64,000 nucleotides of DNA from Sacculina carcini (lineage: Eukaryota > Arthropoda > Thecostraca > Sacculinidae). The notes beneath the pieces are model-generated. The model saw only the letters and a program-made list of their open reading frames with translations. It was not told the origin of the DNA and did not search any database. The DNA is taken from NCBI GenBank assembly GCA_916048095.2, contig OU696595.1, positions 6,541,832 to 6,605,831 on the forward strand. The letters are read 5' to 3'. The translations under genes were made by a program, and so were the position numbers. Of the stretch, positions 13,450 to 28,640 are shown one piece after another (positions within the stretch are counted from its first letter, which is position 1; the number at the start of each line of letters is the position of its first letter).

Positions 13450-15945
13450 ACACTTAGGGTACACTTAGTTAACACTTAGGGCACACTTATGTAACACTTA
13501 GGTAACACTTAGGGTACACTTAGGTAACACTTAGGGTACACTTAGGTAACACTTAGGTAACACTTAGGTAACACTTAGGACACACTTAGGTAACACTTAG
13601 GTAACACTTAGGTAACACTTAGGTAACACTTAGGTAACACTTAGGGCACACTTAGGGCACACTTAGGTAACACTTAGGTATCACTTAGGGCACACTTAGG
13701 TAACACTTAGGGCACACTTAGGTAACACTTAGGTAACACTTAGGTAACACTTAGGTAACACTTAGGGTACACTTAGTTAACACTTAGGGCACACTTATGT
13801 AACACTTAGGTAACACTTAGGGCACACTTAGGTAACACTTAGGGCACACTTAGGTAAAACTTAGGGAACACTTAGGTAACACTTAGGGCACACTTAGGGC
13901 ATACTTAGGTAACACTTAGGTAACACTTAGGGCACACTTAGGTAACACTTAGGGCACACTTAGGTAACACTTAGGTAACACTTAGGGCACACTTAGGTAA
14001 CACTTAGGGCACACTTAGGTAACACTTAGGTAACACTTAGGGCACACTTAGGTAACACTTAGGTAACACTTAGGGCACACTTAGGTAACACTTAGGTAAC
14101 ACTTAGGTAACACTTAGGGTACACTTAGTTAACACTTAGGGCACACTTAGGTAACACTTAGGTAACACTTAGGGTACACTTAGGTAACACTTAGGGCACA
14201 CTTAGGTAACACTTATGTAACACTTAGGTAACATTTATGTAACACTTAGGTAACACTTAGGGCACACTGAGGTAACACTTAGGGCACACTTAGGTAACAC
14301 TTAGGGCACACTTAGGTAACACTTAGGGCACACTTAGGTAACACTTAGGTAACACTTATGTAACACTTAGGTAACATTTATGTAACACTTAGGTAACACT
14401 TAGGGCACACTTAGGTAACACTTAGGGCACACTTAGGTAACACTTAGGGCACACTTAGGTAACACTTAGGGCACACTTAGGTAACACTTAGGTAACACTT
14501 AGGGCACACTTAGGTAACACTTAGGTAACACTTAGGTAACACTTAGGGTACACTTAGTTAACACTTAGGGCACACTTAGGTAACACTTAGGGCATACTTA
14601 GGTAACACTTAGGGCATACTTAGGTAACACTTAGGTAACACTTAGGTAACACTTAGGTAACACTTAGGTAACACTTAGGTAACACTTAGGTAACACTTAG
14701 GTAACACTTAGGGTACACTTAGTTAACACTTGGGGCACACTTAGGTAACACTTAGGGCACACTTAGGTAACACTTAGGGCACACTTAGGTAACACTTATG
14801 TAACACTTAGGTAACATTTATGTAACACTTAGGTAACACTTAGGTAACACTTAGGTAACACTTAGGTAACACTTAGGGCACACTTAGGTAACACTTAGGG
14901 CACACTTAGGGCACACTTAGGTAACACTTAGGGCACACTTAGGTAACACTTAGGTAACACTTAGGGTACACTTAGGTAACACTTAGGGTACACTTAGGTA
15001 ACACTTAGGTAACACTTAGGTAACACTTAGGACACACTTAGGTAACACTTAGGTAACACTTAGGTAACACTTAGGTAACACTTAGGGCACACTTAGGGCA
15101 CACTTAGGTAACACTTAGGTAACACTTAGGGCACACTTAGGTAACACTTAGGGCACACTTAGGTAACACTTAGGTAACACTTAGGTAACACTTAGGTAAC
15201 ACTTAGGGTACACTTAGTTAACACTTAGGGCACACTTATGTAACACTTAGGTAACACTTAGGGCACACTTAGGTAACACTTAGGGCACACTTAGGTAAAA
15301 CTTAGGGAACACTTAGGTAACACTTAGGGCACACTTAGGGCATACTTAGGTAACACTTAGGTAACACTTAGGGCACACTTAGGTAACACTTAGGGCACAC
15401 TTAGGTAACACTTAGGTAACACTTAGGGCACACTTAGGTAACACTTAGGGCACACTTAGGTAACACTTAGGTAACACTTAGGGCACACTTAGGTAACACT
15501 TAGGTAACACTTAGGGCACACTTAGGTAACACTTAGGTAACACTTAGGTAACACTTAGGGTACACTTAGTTAACACTTAGGGCACACTTAGGTAACACTT
15601 ATGTAACACTTAGGTAACACTTAGGTAACACTTAGGGCACACTTAGGTAACACTTAGGGCACACTTAGGTAACACTTAGGTAACACTTAGGTAACATTTA
15701 TGTAACACTTAGGTAACACTTAGGGCACACTTAGGTAACACTGAGGGCACACTTAGGTAACACTTAGGGCACACTTAGGTAACACTTAGGGCACACTTAG
15801 GTAACACTTAGGGCACACTTAGGTAACACTTAGGTAACACTTGAGGCACACTTAGTTAGCACTTAGGGCACACTTAGGTAACACTTAGGGCATACTTAGG
15901 TAACACTTAGGTAACACTTAGGTAACACTTAGGTAACACTTAGGG
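13450..15945 (+). repeat. 5,478-bp-spaced duplication, copy 1
   Basis: M (13680 versus 19158), the TGAGG unit (14268 versus 19746) and F (15841 versus 21319) all recur 5,478 bp (498 units) later. The copy has some substitutions, for example TTGGGGCACAC near 14730 where the partner has a plain B. It diverges near 15945, where the A-run lengths differ. Confidence 0.78.
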
Positions 15946-16350
15946 CACACTTAGGTAACACTTAGGGCACACTTAGGTAACACTTATGTAACACTTAGGT
16001 AACATTTATGTAACACTTAGGTAACACTTAGGGCACACTTAGGTAACACTTAGGGCACACTTAGGTAACACTTAGGTAACACTTAGGGTACACTTAGGTA
16101 ACACTTAGGGTACACTTAGGTAACACTTAGGTAACACTTAGGTAACACTTAGGACACACTTAGGTAACACTTAGGTAACACTTAGGTAACACTTAGGTAA
16201 CACTTAGGGCACACTTAGGGCACACTTAGGTAACACTTAGGTAACACTTAGGGCACACTTAGGGCACACTTAGGTAACACTTAGGTAACACTTAGGTAAC
16301 ACTTAGGTAACACTTAGGTAACACTTAGGTAACACTTAGGGCACACTTAG
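15480..16350 (+). repeat. 1,210-bp HOR, copy 1
   Basis: F-W at 15841 followed by B, A, C, four A, B, then G-H-G and L (GGAC near 16152) recurs 1,210 bp (110 units) later at 17051. I found no unit difference over 15841-16350. Just upstream, near 15677, this copy has A where the partner has G. Confidence 0.82.
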
Positions 16351-16689
16351 GTAACACTTAGGGCACACTTAGGTAACACTTAGGTAACACTTGAGGCACA
16401 CTTAGTTAGCACTTAGGGCACACTTAGGTAACACTTAGGGCATACTTAGGTAACACTTAGGTAACACTTAGGTAACACTTAGGTAACACTTAGGGCACAC
16501 TTAGTTAACACTTAGGGCACACTTAGGTAACACTTATGTAACACTTAGGTAACACTTAGGTAACACTTAGGGCACACTTAGGTAACACTTAGGGCACACT
16601 TAGGTAACACTTAGGTAACACTTAGGGCACACTTAGGTAACACTTAGGGCACACTTAGGTAACACTTAGGTAACACTTAGGTAACACTT

Positions 16690-17560
16690 AGGGCACACTT
16701 AGGTAACACTTAGGTAACACTTAGGGCACACTTAGGTAACACTTAGGTAACACTTAGGTAACACTTAGGGTACACTTAGTTAACACTTAGGGCACACTTA
16801 GGTAACACTTATGTAACACTTAGGTAACACTTAGGTAACACTTAGGGCACACTTAGGTAACACTTAGGGCACACTTAGGTAACACTTATGTAACACTTAG
16901 GTAACATTTATGTAACACTTAGGTAACACTTAGGGCACACTTAGGTAACACTGAGGGCACACTTAGGTAACACTTAGGGCACACTTAGGTAACACTTAGG
17001 GCACACTTAGGTAACACTTAGGGCACACTTAGGTAACACTTAGGTAACACTTGAGGCACACTTAGTTAGCACTTAGGGCACACTTAGGTAACACTTAGGG
17101 CATACTTAGGTAACACTTAGGTAACACTTAGGTAACACTTAGGTAACACTTAGGGCACACTTAGGTAACACTTAGGGCACACTTAGGTAACACTTATGTA
17201 ACACTTAGGTAACATTTATGTAACACTTAGGTAACACTTAGGGCACACTTAGGTAACACTTAGGGCACACTTAGGTAACACTTAGGTAACACTTAGGGTA
17301 CACTTAGGTAACACTTAGGGTACACTTAGGTAACACTTAGGTAACACTTAGGTAACACTTAGGACACACTTAGGTAACACTTAGGTAACACTTAGGTAAC
17401 ACTTAGGTAACACTTAGGGCACACTTAGGGCACACTTAGGTAACACTTAGGTAACACTTAGGGCACACTTAGGGCACACTTAGGTAACACTTAGGTAACA
17501 CTTAGGTAACACTTAGGTAACACTTAGGTAACACTTAGGTAACACTTAGGGCACACTTAT
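16690..17560 (+). repeat. 1,210-bp HOR, copy 2
   Basis: Starts with the E-D context near 16766, F-W at 17051. A third F-W at 16391 lies between the two copies, giving an alternating F spacing of 550 and 660 bp. The same 550/660 pattern recurs at 22617, 23167 and 23827. Confidence 0.82.
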
Positions 17561-18927
17561 GTAACACTTAGGTAACACTTAGGGCACACTTAGGTAACAC
17601 TTAGGGCACACTTAGGTAAAACTTAGGGAACACTTAGGTAACACTTAGGGCACACTTAGGGCATACTTAGGTAACACTTAGGTAACACTTAGGGCACACT
17701 TAGGTAACACTTAGGTAACACTTAGGTAACACTTAGGTAACACTTAGGTAACACTTAGGTAACACTTAGGTAACACTTAGGTAACACTTAGGGTACACTT
17801 AGTTAACACTTAGGGCACACTTAGGTAACACTTAGGTAACACTTAGGGCACACTTAGGTAACACTTAGGGCACACTTAGGTAACACTTATGTAACACTTA
17901 GGTAACATTTATGTAACACTTAGGTAACACTTAGGTAACACTTAGGTAACACTTAGGTAACACTTAGGGCACACTTAGGTAACACTTAGGGCACACTTAG
18001 GGCACACTTAGGTAACACTTAGGGCACACTTAGGTAACACTTAGGTAACACTTAGGGTACACTTAGGTAACACTTAGGGTACACTTAGGTAACACTTAGG
18101 TAACACTTAGGTAACACTTAGGACACACTTAGGTAACACTTAGGTAACACTTAGGTAACACTTAGGTAACACTTAGGGCACACTTAGGGCACACTTAGGT
18201 AACACTTAGGTAACACTTAGGGCACACTTAGGGCACACTTAGGTAACACTTAGGTAACACTTAGGTAACACTTAGGTAACACTTAGGTAACACTTAGGTA
18301 ACACTTAGGGCACACTTATGTAACACTTAGGTAACACTTAGGGCACACTTAGGTAACACTTAGGGCACACTTAGGTAAAACTTAGGGAACACTTAGGTAA
18401 CACTTAGGGCACACTTAGGGCATACTTAGGTAACACTTAGGTAACACTTAGGGCACACTTAGGTAACACTTAGGGCACACTTAGGTAACACTTAGGGCAC
18501 ACTTAGGTAACACTTATGTAACACTTAGGTAACATTTATGTAACACTTAGGTAACACTTAGGGCACACTTAGGTAACACTTAGGGCACACTTAGGTAACA
18601 CTTAGGGCACACTTAGGTAACACTTAGGGCACACTTAGGTAACACTTAGGTAACACTTATGTAACACTTAGGTAACATTTATGTAACACTTAGGTAACAC
18701 TTAGGGCACACTTAGGTAACACTTAGGGCACACTTAGGTAACACTTAGGGCACACTTAGGTAACACTTAGGGCACACTTAGGTAACACTTAGGGCACACT
18801 TAGGTAACACTTAGGTAACACTTGAGGCACACTTAGTTTACACTTAGGGCACACTTAGGTAACACTTAGGGCATACTTAGGTAACACTTAGGTAACACTT
18901 AGGTAACACTTAGGTAACACTTAGGTA

Positions 18928-21423
18928 ACACTTAGGTAACACTTAGATAACACTTAGGGTACACTTAGTTAACACTTAGGGCACACTTAGGTAACACTTA
19001 GGGTACACTTAGGTAACACTTAGGGTACACTTAGGTAACACTTAGGTAACACTTAGGTAACACTTAGGACACACTTAGGTAACACTTAGGTAACACTTAG
19101 GTAACACTTAGGTAACACTTAGGGCACACTTAGGGCACACTTAGGTAACACTTAGGTATCACTTAGGGCACACTTAGGTAACACTTAGGGCACACTTAGG
19201 TAACACTTAGGTAACACTTAGGTAACACTTAGGTAACACTTAGGGTACACTTAGTTAACACTTAGGGCACACTTATGTAACACTTAGGTAACACTTAGGG
19301 CACACTTAGGTAACACTTAGGGCACACTTAGGTAAAACTTAGGGAACACTTAGGTAACACTTAGGGCACACTTAGGGCATACTTAGGTAACACTTAGGTA
19401 ACACTTAGGGCACACTTAGGTAACACTTAGGGCACACTTAGGTAACACTTAGGTAACACTTAGGGCACACTTAGGTAACACTTAGGGCACACTTAGGTAA
19501 CACTTAGGTAACACTTAGGGCACACTTAGGTAACACTTAGGTAACACTTAGGGCACACTTAGGTAACACTTAGGTAACACTTAGGTAACACTTAGGGTAC
19601 ACTTAGTTAACACTTAGGGCACACTTAGGTAACACTTAGGTAACACTTAGGGTACACTTAGGTAACACTTAGGGCACACTTAGGTAACACTTATGTAACA
19701 CTTAGGTAACATTTATGTAACACTTAGGTAACACTTAGGGCACACTGAGGTAACACTTAGGGCACACTTAGGTAACACTTAGGGCACACTTAGGTAACAC
19801 TTAGGGCACACTTAGGTAACACTTAGGTAACACTTATGTAACACTTAGGTAACATTTATGTAACACTTAGGTAACACTTAGGGCACACTTAGGTAACACT
19901 TAGGGCACACTTAGGTAACACTTAGGGCACACTTAGGTAACACTTAGGGCACACTTAGGTAACACTTAGGTAACACTTAGGGCACACTTAGGTAACACTT
20001 AGGTAACACTTAGGTAACACTTAGGGTACACTTAGTTAACACTTAGGGCACACTTAGGTAACACTTAGGGCATACTTAGGTAACACTTAGGGCATACTTA
20101 GGTAACACTTAGGTAACACTTAGGTAACACTTAGGTAACACTTAGGTAACACTTAGGTAACACTTAGGTAACACTTAGGTAACACTTAGGGTACACTTAG
20201 TTAACACTTAGGGCACACTTAGGTAACACTTAGGGCACACTTAGGTAACACTTAGGGCACACTTAGGTAACACTTATGTAACACTTAGGTAAAATTTATG
20301 TAACACTTAGGTAACACTTAGGTAACACTTAGGTAACACTTAGGTAACACTTAGGGCACACTTAGGTAACACTTAGGGCACACTTAGGGCACACTTAGGT
20401 AACACTTAGGGCACACTTAGGTAACACTTAGGTAACACTTAGGGTACACTTAGGTAACACTTAGGGTACACTTAGGTAACACTTAGGTAACACTTAGGTA
20501 ACACTTAGGACACACTTAGGTAACACTTAGGTAACACTTAGGTAACACTTAGGTAACACTTAGGGCACACTTAGGGCACACTTAGGTAACACTTAGGTAA
20601 CACTTAGGGCACACTTAGGTAACACTTAGGGCACACTTAGGTAACACTTAGGTAACACTTAGGTAACACTTAGGTAACACTTAGGGTACACTTAGTTAAC
20701 ACTTAGGGCACACTTATGTAACACTTAGGTAACACTTAGGGCACACTTAGGTAACACTTAGGGCACACTTAGGTAACACTTAGGGAACACTTAGGTAACA
20801 CTTAGGGCACACTTAGGGCACACTTAGGTAACACTTAGGTAACACTTAGGGCACACTTAGGTAACACTTAGGGCACACTTAGGTAACACTTAGGTAACAC
20901 TTAGGGCACACTTAGGTAACACTTAGGGCACACTTAGGTAACACTTAGGTAACACTTAGGGCACACTTAGGTAACACTTAGGTAACACTTAGGGCACACT
21001 TAGGTAACACTTAGGTAACACTTAGGTAACACTTAGGGTACACTTAGTTAACACTTAGGGCACACTTAGGTAACACTTATGTAACACTTAGGTAACACTT
21101 AGGTAACACTTAGGGCACACTTAGGTAACACTTAGGGCACACTTAGGTAACACTTATGTAACACTTAGGTAACATTTATGTAACACTTAGGTAACACTTA
21201 GGGCACACTTAGGTAACACTGAGGGCACACTTAGGTAACACTTAGGGCACACTTAGGTAACACTTAGGGCACACTTAGGTAACACTTAGGGCACACTTAG
21301 GTAACACTTAGGTAACACTTGAGGCACACTTAGTTAGCACTTAGGGCACACTTAGGTAACACTTAGGGCATACTTAGGTAACACTTAGGTAACACTTAGG
21401 TAACACTTAGGTAACACTTAGGT
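18928..21423 (+). repeat. 5,478-bp-spaced duplication, copy 2
   Basis: Partner of 13450-15945, carrying M 19158, TGAGG 19746 and F 21319. The J unit near 20780 is preceded by A instead of the usual I here; the partner at 15297 keeps I. Confidence 0.78.
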
Positions 21424-21849
21424 AACACTTAGGTAACACTTAGGGTACACTTAGTTAACACTTAGGGCACACTTAGGTAACACTTAGGTAACACTTAGGG
21501 CACACTTAGGTAACACTTAGGTAACACTTAGGTAACACTTAGGTAACATTTATGTAACACTTAGGTAACACTTAGGGCACACTTAGGTAACACTTAGGGC
21601 ACACTTAGGTAACACTTAGGGCACACTTAGGTAACACTTAGGGCACACTTAGGTAACACTTAGGGCACACTTAGGTAACACTTAGGTAACACTTGAGGCA
21701 CACTTAGTTAACACTTAGGGCACACTTAGGTAACACTTAGGGCATACTTAGGTAACACTTAGGGCATACTTAGGTAACACTTAGGTAACACTTAGGTAAC
21801 ACTTAGGTAACACTTAGGTAACACTTAGGTAACACTTAGGTAACACTTA

Positions 21850-24800
21850 GGTAACACTTAGGTAACACTTAGGTAACACTTAGGGCACACTTAGGGCACA
21901 CTTAGGTAACACTTAGGTAACACTTAGGGCACACTTAGGTAACACTTAGGGCACACTTAGGTAACACTTAGGTAACACTTAGGTAACACTTAGGTAACAC
22001 TTAGGGTACACTTAGTTAACACTTAGGGCACACTTATGTAACACTTAGGTAACACTTAGGGCACACTTAGGTAACACTTAGGGCACACTTAGGTAAAACT
22101 TAGGGAACACTTAGGTAACACTTAGGGCACACTTAGGGCATACTTAGGTAACACTTAGGTAACACTTAGGGCACACTTAGGTAACACTTAGGTAACACTT
22201 AGGGCACACTTAGGTAACACTTAGGGCACACTTAGGTAACACTTAGGTAACACTTAGGGCACACTTAGGTAACACTTAGGTAACACTTAGGGCACACTTA
22301 GGTAACACTTAGGTAACACTTAGGTAACACTTAGGGTACACTTAGTTAACACTTAGGGCACACTTAGGTAACACTTATGTAACACTTAGGTAACACTTAG
22401 GTAACACTTAGGGCACACTTAGGTAACACTTAGGGCACACTTAGGTAACACTTATGTAACACTTAGGTAACATTTATGTAACACTTAGGTAACACTTAGG
22501 GCACACTTAGGTAACACTGAGGGCACACTTAGGTAACACTTAGGGCACACTTAGGTAACACTTAGGGCACACTTAGGTAACACTTAGGGCACACTTAGGT
22601 AACACTTAGGTAACACTTGAGGCACACTTAGTTAGCACTTAGGGCACACTTAGGTAACACTTAGGGCATACTTAGGTAACACTTAGGTAACACTTAGGTA
22701 ACACTTAGGTAACACTTAGGGCACACTTAGGTAACACTTAGGGCACACTTAGGTAACACTTATGTAACACTTAGGTAACATTTATGTAACACTTAGGTAA
22801 CACTTAGGGCACACTTAGGTAACACTTAGGGCACACTTAGGTAACACTTAGGTAACACTTAGGGTACACTTAGGTAACACTTAGGGTACACTTAGGTAAC
22901 ACTTAGGTAACACTTAGGTAACACTTAGGACACACTTAGGTAACACTTAGGTAACACTTAGGTAACACTTAGGTAACACTTAGGGCACACTTAGGGCACA
23001 CTTAGGTAACACTTAGGTAACACTTAGGGCACACTTAGGGCACACTTAGGTAACACTTAGGTAACACTTAGGTAACACTTAGGTAACACTTAGGTAACAC
23101 TTAGGTAACACTTAGGGCACACTTAGGTAACACTTAGGGCACACTTAGGTAACACTTAGGTAACACTTGAGGCACACTTAGTTAGCACTTAGGGCACACT
23201 TAGGTAACACTTAGGGCATACTTAGGTAACACTTAGGTAACACTTAGGTAACACTTAGGTAACACTTAGGGCACACTTAGTTAACACTTAGGGCACACTT
23301 AGGTAACACTTATGTAACACTTAGGTAACACTTAGGTAACACTTAGGGCACACTTAGGTAACACTTAGGGCACACTTAGGTAACACTTAGGTAACACTTA
23401 GGGCACACTTAGGTAACACTTAGGGCACACTTAGGTAACACTTAGGTAACACTTAGGTAACACTTAGGGCACACTTAGGTAACACTTAGGTAACACTTAG
23501 GGCACACTTAGGTAACACTTAGGTAACACTTAGGTAACACTTAGGGTACACTTAGTTAACACTTAGGGCACACTTAGGTAACACTTATGTAACACTTAGG
23601 TAACACTTAGGTAACACTTAGGGCACACTTAGGTAACACTTAGGGCACACTTAGGTAACACTTATGTAACACTTAGGTAACATTTATGTAACACTTAGGT
23701 AACACTTAGGGCACACTTAGGTAACACTGAGGGCACACTTAGGTAACACTTAGGGCACACTTAGGTAACACTTAGGGCACACTTAGGTAACACTTAGGGC
23801 ACACTTAGGTAACACTTAGGTAACACTTGAGGCACACTTAGTTAGCACTTAGGGCACACTTAGGTAACACTTAGGGCATACTTAGGTAACACTTAGGTAA
23901 CACTTAGGTAACACTTAGGTAACACTTAGGGCACACTTAGGTAACACTTAGGGCACACTTAGGTAACACTTATGTAACACTTAGGTAACATTTATGTAAC
24001 ACTTAGGTAACACTTAGGGCACACTTAGGTAACACTTAGGGCACACTTAGGTAACACTTAGGTAACACTTAGGGTACACTTAGGTAACACTTAGGGTACA
24101 CTTAGGTAACACTTAGGTAACACTTAGGTAACACTTAGGACACACTTAGGTAACACTTAGGTAACACTTAGGTAACACTTAGGTAACACTTAGGGCACAC
24201 TTAGGGCACACTTAGGTAACACTTAGGTAACACTTAGGGCACACTTAGGGCACACTTAGGTAACACTTAGGTAACACTTAGGTAACACTTAGGTAACACT
24301 TAGGTAACACTTAGGTAACACTTAGGGCACACTTATGTAACACTTAGGTAACACTTAGGGCACACTTAGGTAACACTTAGGGCACACTTAGGTAAAACTT
24401 AGGGAACACTTAGGTAACACTTAGGGCACACTTAGGGCATACTTAGGTAACACTTAGGTAACACTTAGGGCACACTTAGGTAACACTTAGGTAACACTTA
24501 GGTAACACTTAGGTAACACTTAGGTAACACTTAGGTAACACTTAGGTAACACTTAGGTAACACTTAGGGTACACTTAGTTAACACTTAGGGCACACTTAG
24601 GTAACACTTAGGTAACACTTAGGGCACACTTAGGTAACACTTAGGGCACACTTAGGTAACACTTATGTAACACTTAGGTAACATTTATGTAACACTTAGG
24701 TAACACTTAGGTAACACTTAGGTAACACTTAGGTAACACTTAGGGCACACTTAGGTAACACTTAGGGCACACTTAGGGCACACTTAGGTAACACTTAGGG

Positions 24801-27800
24801 CACACTTAGGTAACACTTAGGTAACACTTAGGGTACACTTAGGTAACACTTAGGGTACACTTAGGTAACACTTAGGTAACACTTAGGTAACACTTAGGAC
24901 ACACTTAGGTAACACTTAGGTAACACTTAGGTAACACTTAGGTAACACTTAGGGCACACTTAGGGCACACTTAGGTAACACTTAGGTAACACTTAGGGCA
25001 CACTTAGGGCACACTTAGGTAACACTTAGGTAACACTTAGGTAACACTTAGGTAACACTTAGGTAACACTTAGGTAACACTTAGGGCACACTTATGTAAC
25101 ACTTAGGTAACACTTAGGGCACACTTAGGTAACACTTAGGGCACACTTAGGTAAAACTTAGGGAACACTTAGGTAACACTTAGGGCACACTTAGGGCATA
25201 CTTAGGTAACACTTAGGTAACACTTAGGGCACACTTAGGTAACACTTAGGGCACACTTAGGTAACACTTAGGGCACACTTAGGTAACACTTATGTAACAC
25301 TTAGGTAACATTTATGTAACACTTAGGTAACACTTAGGGCACACTTAGGTAACACTTAGGGCACACTTAGGTAACACTTAGGGCACACTTAGGTAACACT
25401 TAGGGCACACTTAGGTAACACTTAGGTAACACTTATGTAACACTTAGGTAACATTTATGTAACACTTAGGTAACACTTAGGGCACACTTAGGTAACACTT
25501 AGGGCACACTTAGGTAACACTTAGGGCACACTTAGGTAACACTTAGGGCACACTTAGGTAACACTTAGGGCACACTTAGGTAACACTTAGGTAACACTTG
25601 AGGCACACTTAGTTTACACTTAGGGCACACTTAGGTAACACTTAGGGCATACTTAGGTAACACTTAGGTAACACTTAGGTAACACTTAGGTAACACTTAG
25701 GTAACACTTAGGTAACACTTAGATAACACTTAGGGTACACTTAGTTAACACTTAGGGCACACTTAGGTAACACTTAGGGTACACTTAGGTAACACTTAGG
25801 GTACACTTAGGTAACACTTAGGTAACACTTAGGTAACACTTAGGACACACTTAGGTAACACTTAGGTAACACTTAGGTAACACTTAGGTAACACTTAGGG
25901 CACACTTAGGGCACACTTAGGTAACACTTAGGTATCACTTAGGGCACACTTAGGTAACACTTAGGGCACACTTAGGTAACACTTAGGTAACACTTAGGTA
26001 ACACTTAGGTAACACTTAGGGTACACTTAGTTAACACTTAGGGCACACTTATGTAACACTTAGGTAACACTTAGGGCACACTTAGGTAACACTTAGGGCA
26101 CACTTAGGTAAAACTTAGGGAACACTTAGGTAACACTTAGGGCACACTTAGGGCATACTTAGGTAACACTTAGGTAACACTTAGGGCACACTTAGGTAAC
26201 ACTTAGGGCACACTTAGGTAACACTTAGGTAACACTTAGGGCACACTTAGGTAACACTTAGGGCACACTTAGGTAACACTTAGGTAACACTTAGGGCACA
26301 CTTAGGTAACACTTAGGTAACACTTAGGGCACACTTAGGTAACACTTAGGTAACACTTAGGTAACACTTAGGGTACACTTAGTTAACACTTAGGGCACAC
26401 TTAGGTAACACTTAGGTAACACTTAGGGTACACTTAGGTAACACTTAGGGCACACTTAGGTAACACTTATGTAACACTTAGGTAACACTTAGGTAACACT
26501 TAGGTAACACTTAGGGCACACTGAGGTAACACTTAGGGCACACTTAGGTAACACTTAGGGCACACTTAGGTAACACTTAGGGCACACTTAGGTAACACTT
26601 AGGTAACACTTATGTAACACTTAGGTAACATTTATGTAACACTTAGGTAACACTTAGGGCACACTTAGGTAACACTTAGGGCACACTTAGGTAACACTTA
26701 GGGCACACTTAGGTAACACTTAGGGCACACTTAGGTAACACTTAGGTAACACTTAGGGCACACTTAGGTAACACTTAGGTAACACTTAGGTAACACTTAG
26801 GGTACACTTAGTTAACACTTAGGGCACACTTAGGTAACACTTAGGGCATACTTAGGTAACACTTAGGGCATACTTAGGTAACACTTAGGTAACACTTAGG
26901 TAACACTTAGGTAACACTTAGGTAACACTTAGGTAACACTTAGGTAACACTTAGGTAACACTTAGGGTACACTTAGTTAACACTTAGGGCACACTTAGGT
27001 AACACTTAGGGCACACTTAGGTAACACTTAGGGCACACTTAGGTAACACTTATGTAACACTTAGGTAAAATTTATGTAACACTTAGGTAACACTTAGGTA
27101 ACACTTAGGTAACACTTAGGTAACACTTAGGGCACACTTAGGTAACACTTAGGGCACACTTAGGGCACACTTAGGTAACACTTAGGGCACACTTAGGTAA
27201 CACTTAGGTAACACTTAGGGTACACTTAGGTAACACTTAGGGTACACTTAGGTAACACTTAGGTAACACTTAGGTAACACTTAGGACACACTTAGGTAAC
27301 ACTTAGGTAACACTTAGGTAACACTTAGGTAACACTTAGGGCACACTTAGGGCACACTTAGGTAACACTTAGGTAACACTTAGGGCACACTTAGGTAACA
27401 CTTAGGGCACACTTAGGTAACACTTAGGTAACACTTAGGTAACACTTAGGTAACACTTAGGGTACACTTAGTTAACACTTAGGGCACACTTATGTAACAC
27501 TTAGGTAACACTTAGGGCACACTTAGGTAACACTTAGGGCACACTTAGGTAAAACTTAGGGAACACTTAGGTAACACTTAGGGCACACTTAGGGCATACT
27601 TAGGTAACACTTAGGTAACACTTAGGGCACACTTAGGTAACACTTAGGGCACACTTAGGTAACACTTAGGTAACACTTAGGGCACACTTAGGTAACACTT
27701 AGGGCACACTTAGGTAACACTTAGGTAACACTTAGGGCACACTTAGGTAACACTTAGGTAACACTTAGGGCACACTTAGGTAACACTTAGGTAACACTTA

Positions 27801-28640
27801 GGTAACACTTAGGGTACACTTAGTTAACACTTAGGGCACACTTAGGTAACACTTATGTAACACTTAGGTAACACTTAGGTAACACTTAGGGCACACTTAG
27901 GTAACACTTAGGGCACACTTAGGTAACACTTATGTAACACTTAGGTAACATTTATGTAACACTTAGGTAACACTTAGGGCACACTTAGGTAACACTGAGG
28001 GCACACTTAGGTAACACTTAGGGCACACTTAGGTAACACTTAGGGCACACTTAGGTAACACTTAGGGCACACTTAGGTAACACTTAGGTAACACTTGAGG
28101 CACACTTAGTTAGCACTTAGGGCACACTTAGGTAACACTTAGGGCATACTTAGGTAACACTTAGGTAACACTTAGGTAACACTTAGGTAACACTTAGGTA
28201 ACACTTAGGTAACACTTAGGGTACACTTAGTTAACACTTAGGGCACACTTAGGTAACACTTAGGTAACACTTAGGGCACACTTAGGTAACACTTAGGTAA
28301 CACTTAGGTAACACTTAGGTAACATTTATGTAACACTTAGGTAACACTTAGGGCACACTTAGGTAACACTTAGGGCACACTTAGGTAACACTTAGGGCAC
28401 ACTTAGGTAACACTTAGGGCACACTTAGGTAACACTTAGGGCACACTTAGGTAACACTTAGGTAACACTTGAGGCACACTTAGTTAACACTTAGGGCACA
28501 CTTAGGTAACACTTAGGGCACACTTAGGTAACACTTAGGGCATACTTAGGTAACACTTAGGTAACACTTAGGTAACACTTAGGTAACACTTAGGTAACAC
28601 TTAGGTAACACTTAGGTAACACTTAGGTAACACTTAGGGT
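21850..28640 (+). repeat. Core super-repeat T, copy 2
   Basis: F 22617, 23167, 23827, 25598, 28095 and 28469; AAAAC 24394; L 24897; TGAGG 26522; TAAAAT 27067. The unit order matches copy 1 at every landmark checked. Local H loss near 26480 (A in place of H) is a private change. Confidence 0.85.

Larger units (their letters stand above)
15050..21850 (+). repeat. Core super-repeat T, copy 1 (~6.8 kb)
   Basis: Landmarks recur 6,776 bp (616 units) later: F 15841, 16391, 17051, 18822, 21319 and 21693; AAAAC 17618; L 18121; TGAGG 19746; TAAAAT 20291. At the left edge (G 15235, AAAAC 15297) the offset is 6,798 bp, explained by a two-unit loss in copy 2 near 22.18 kb. Since length nearly equals offset, copies 1 and 2 are directly abutting tandem repeats. 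Confidence 0.85.
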
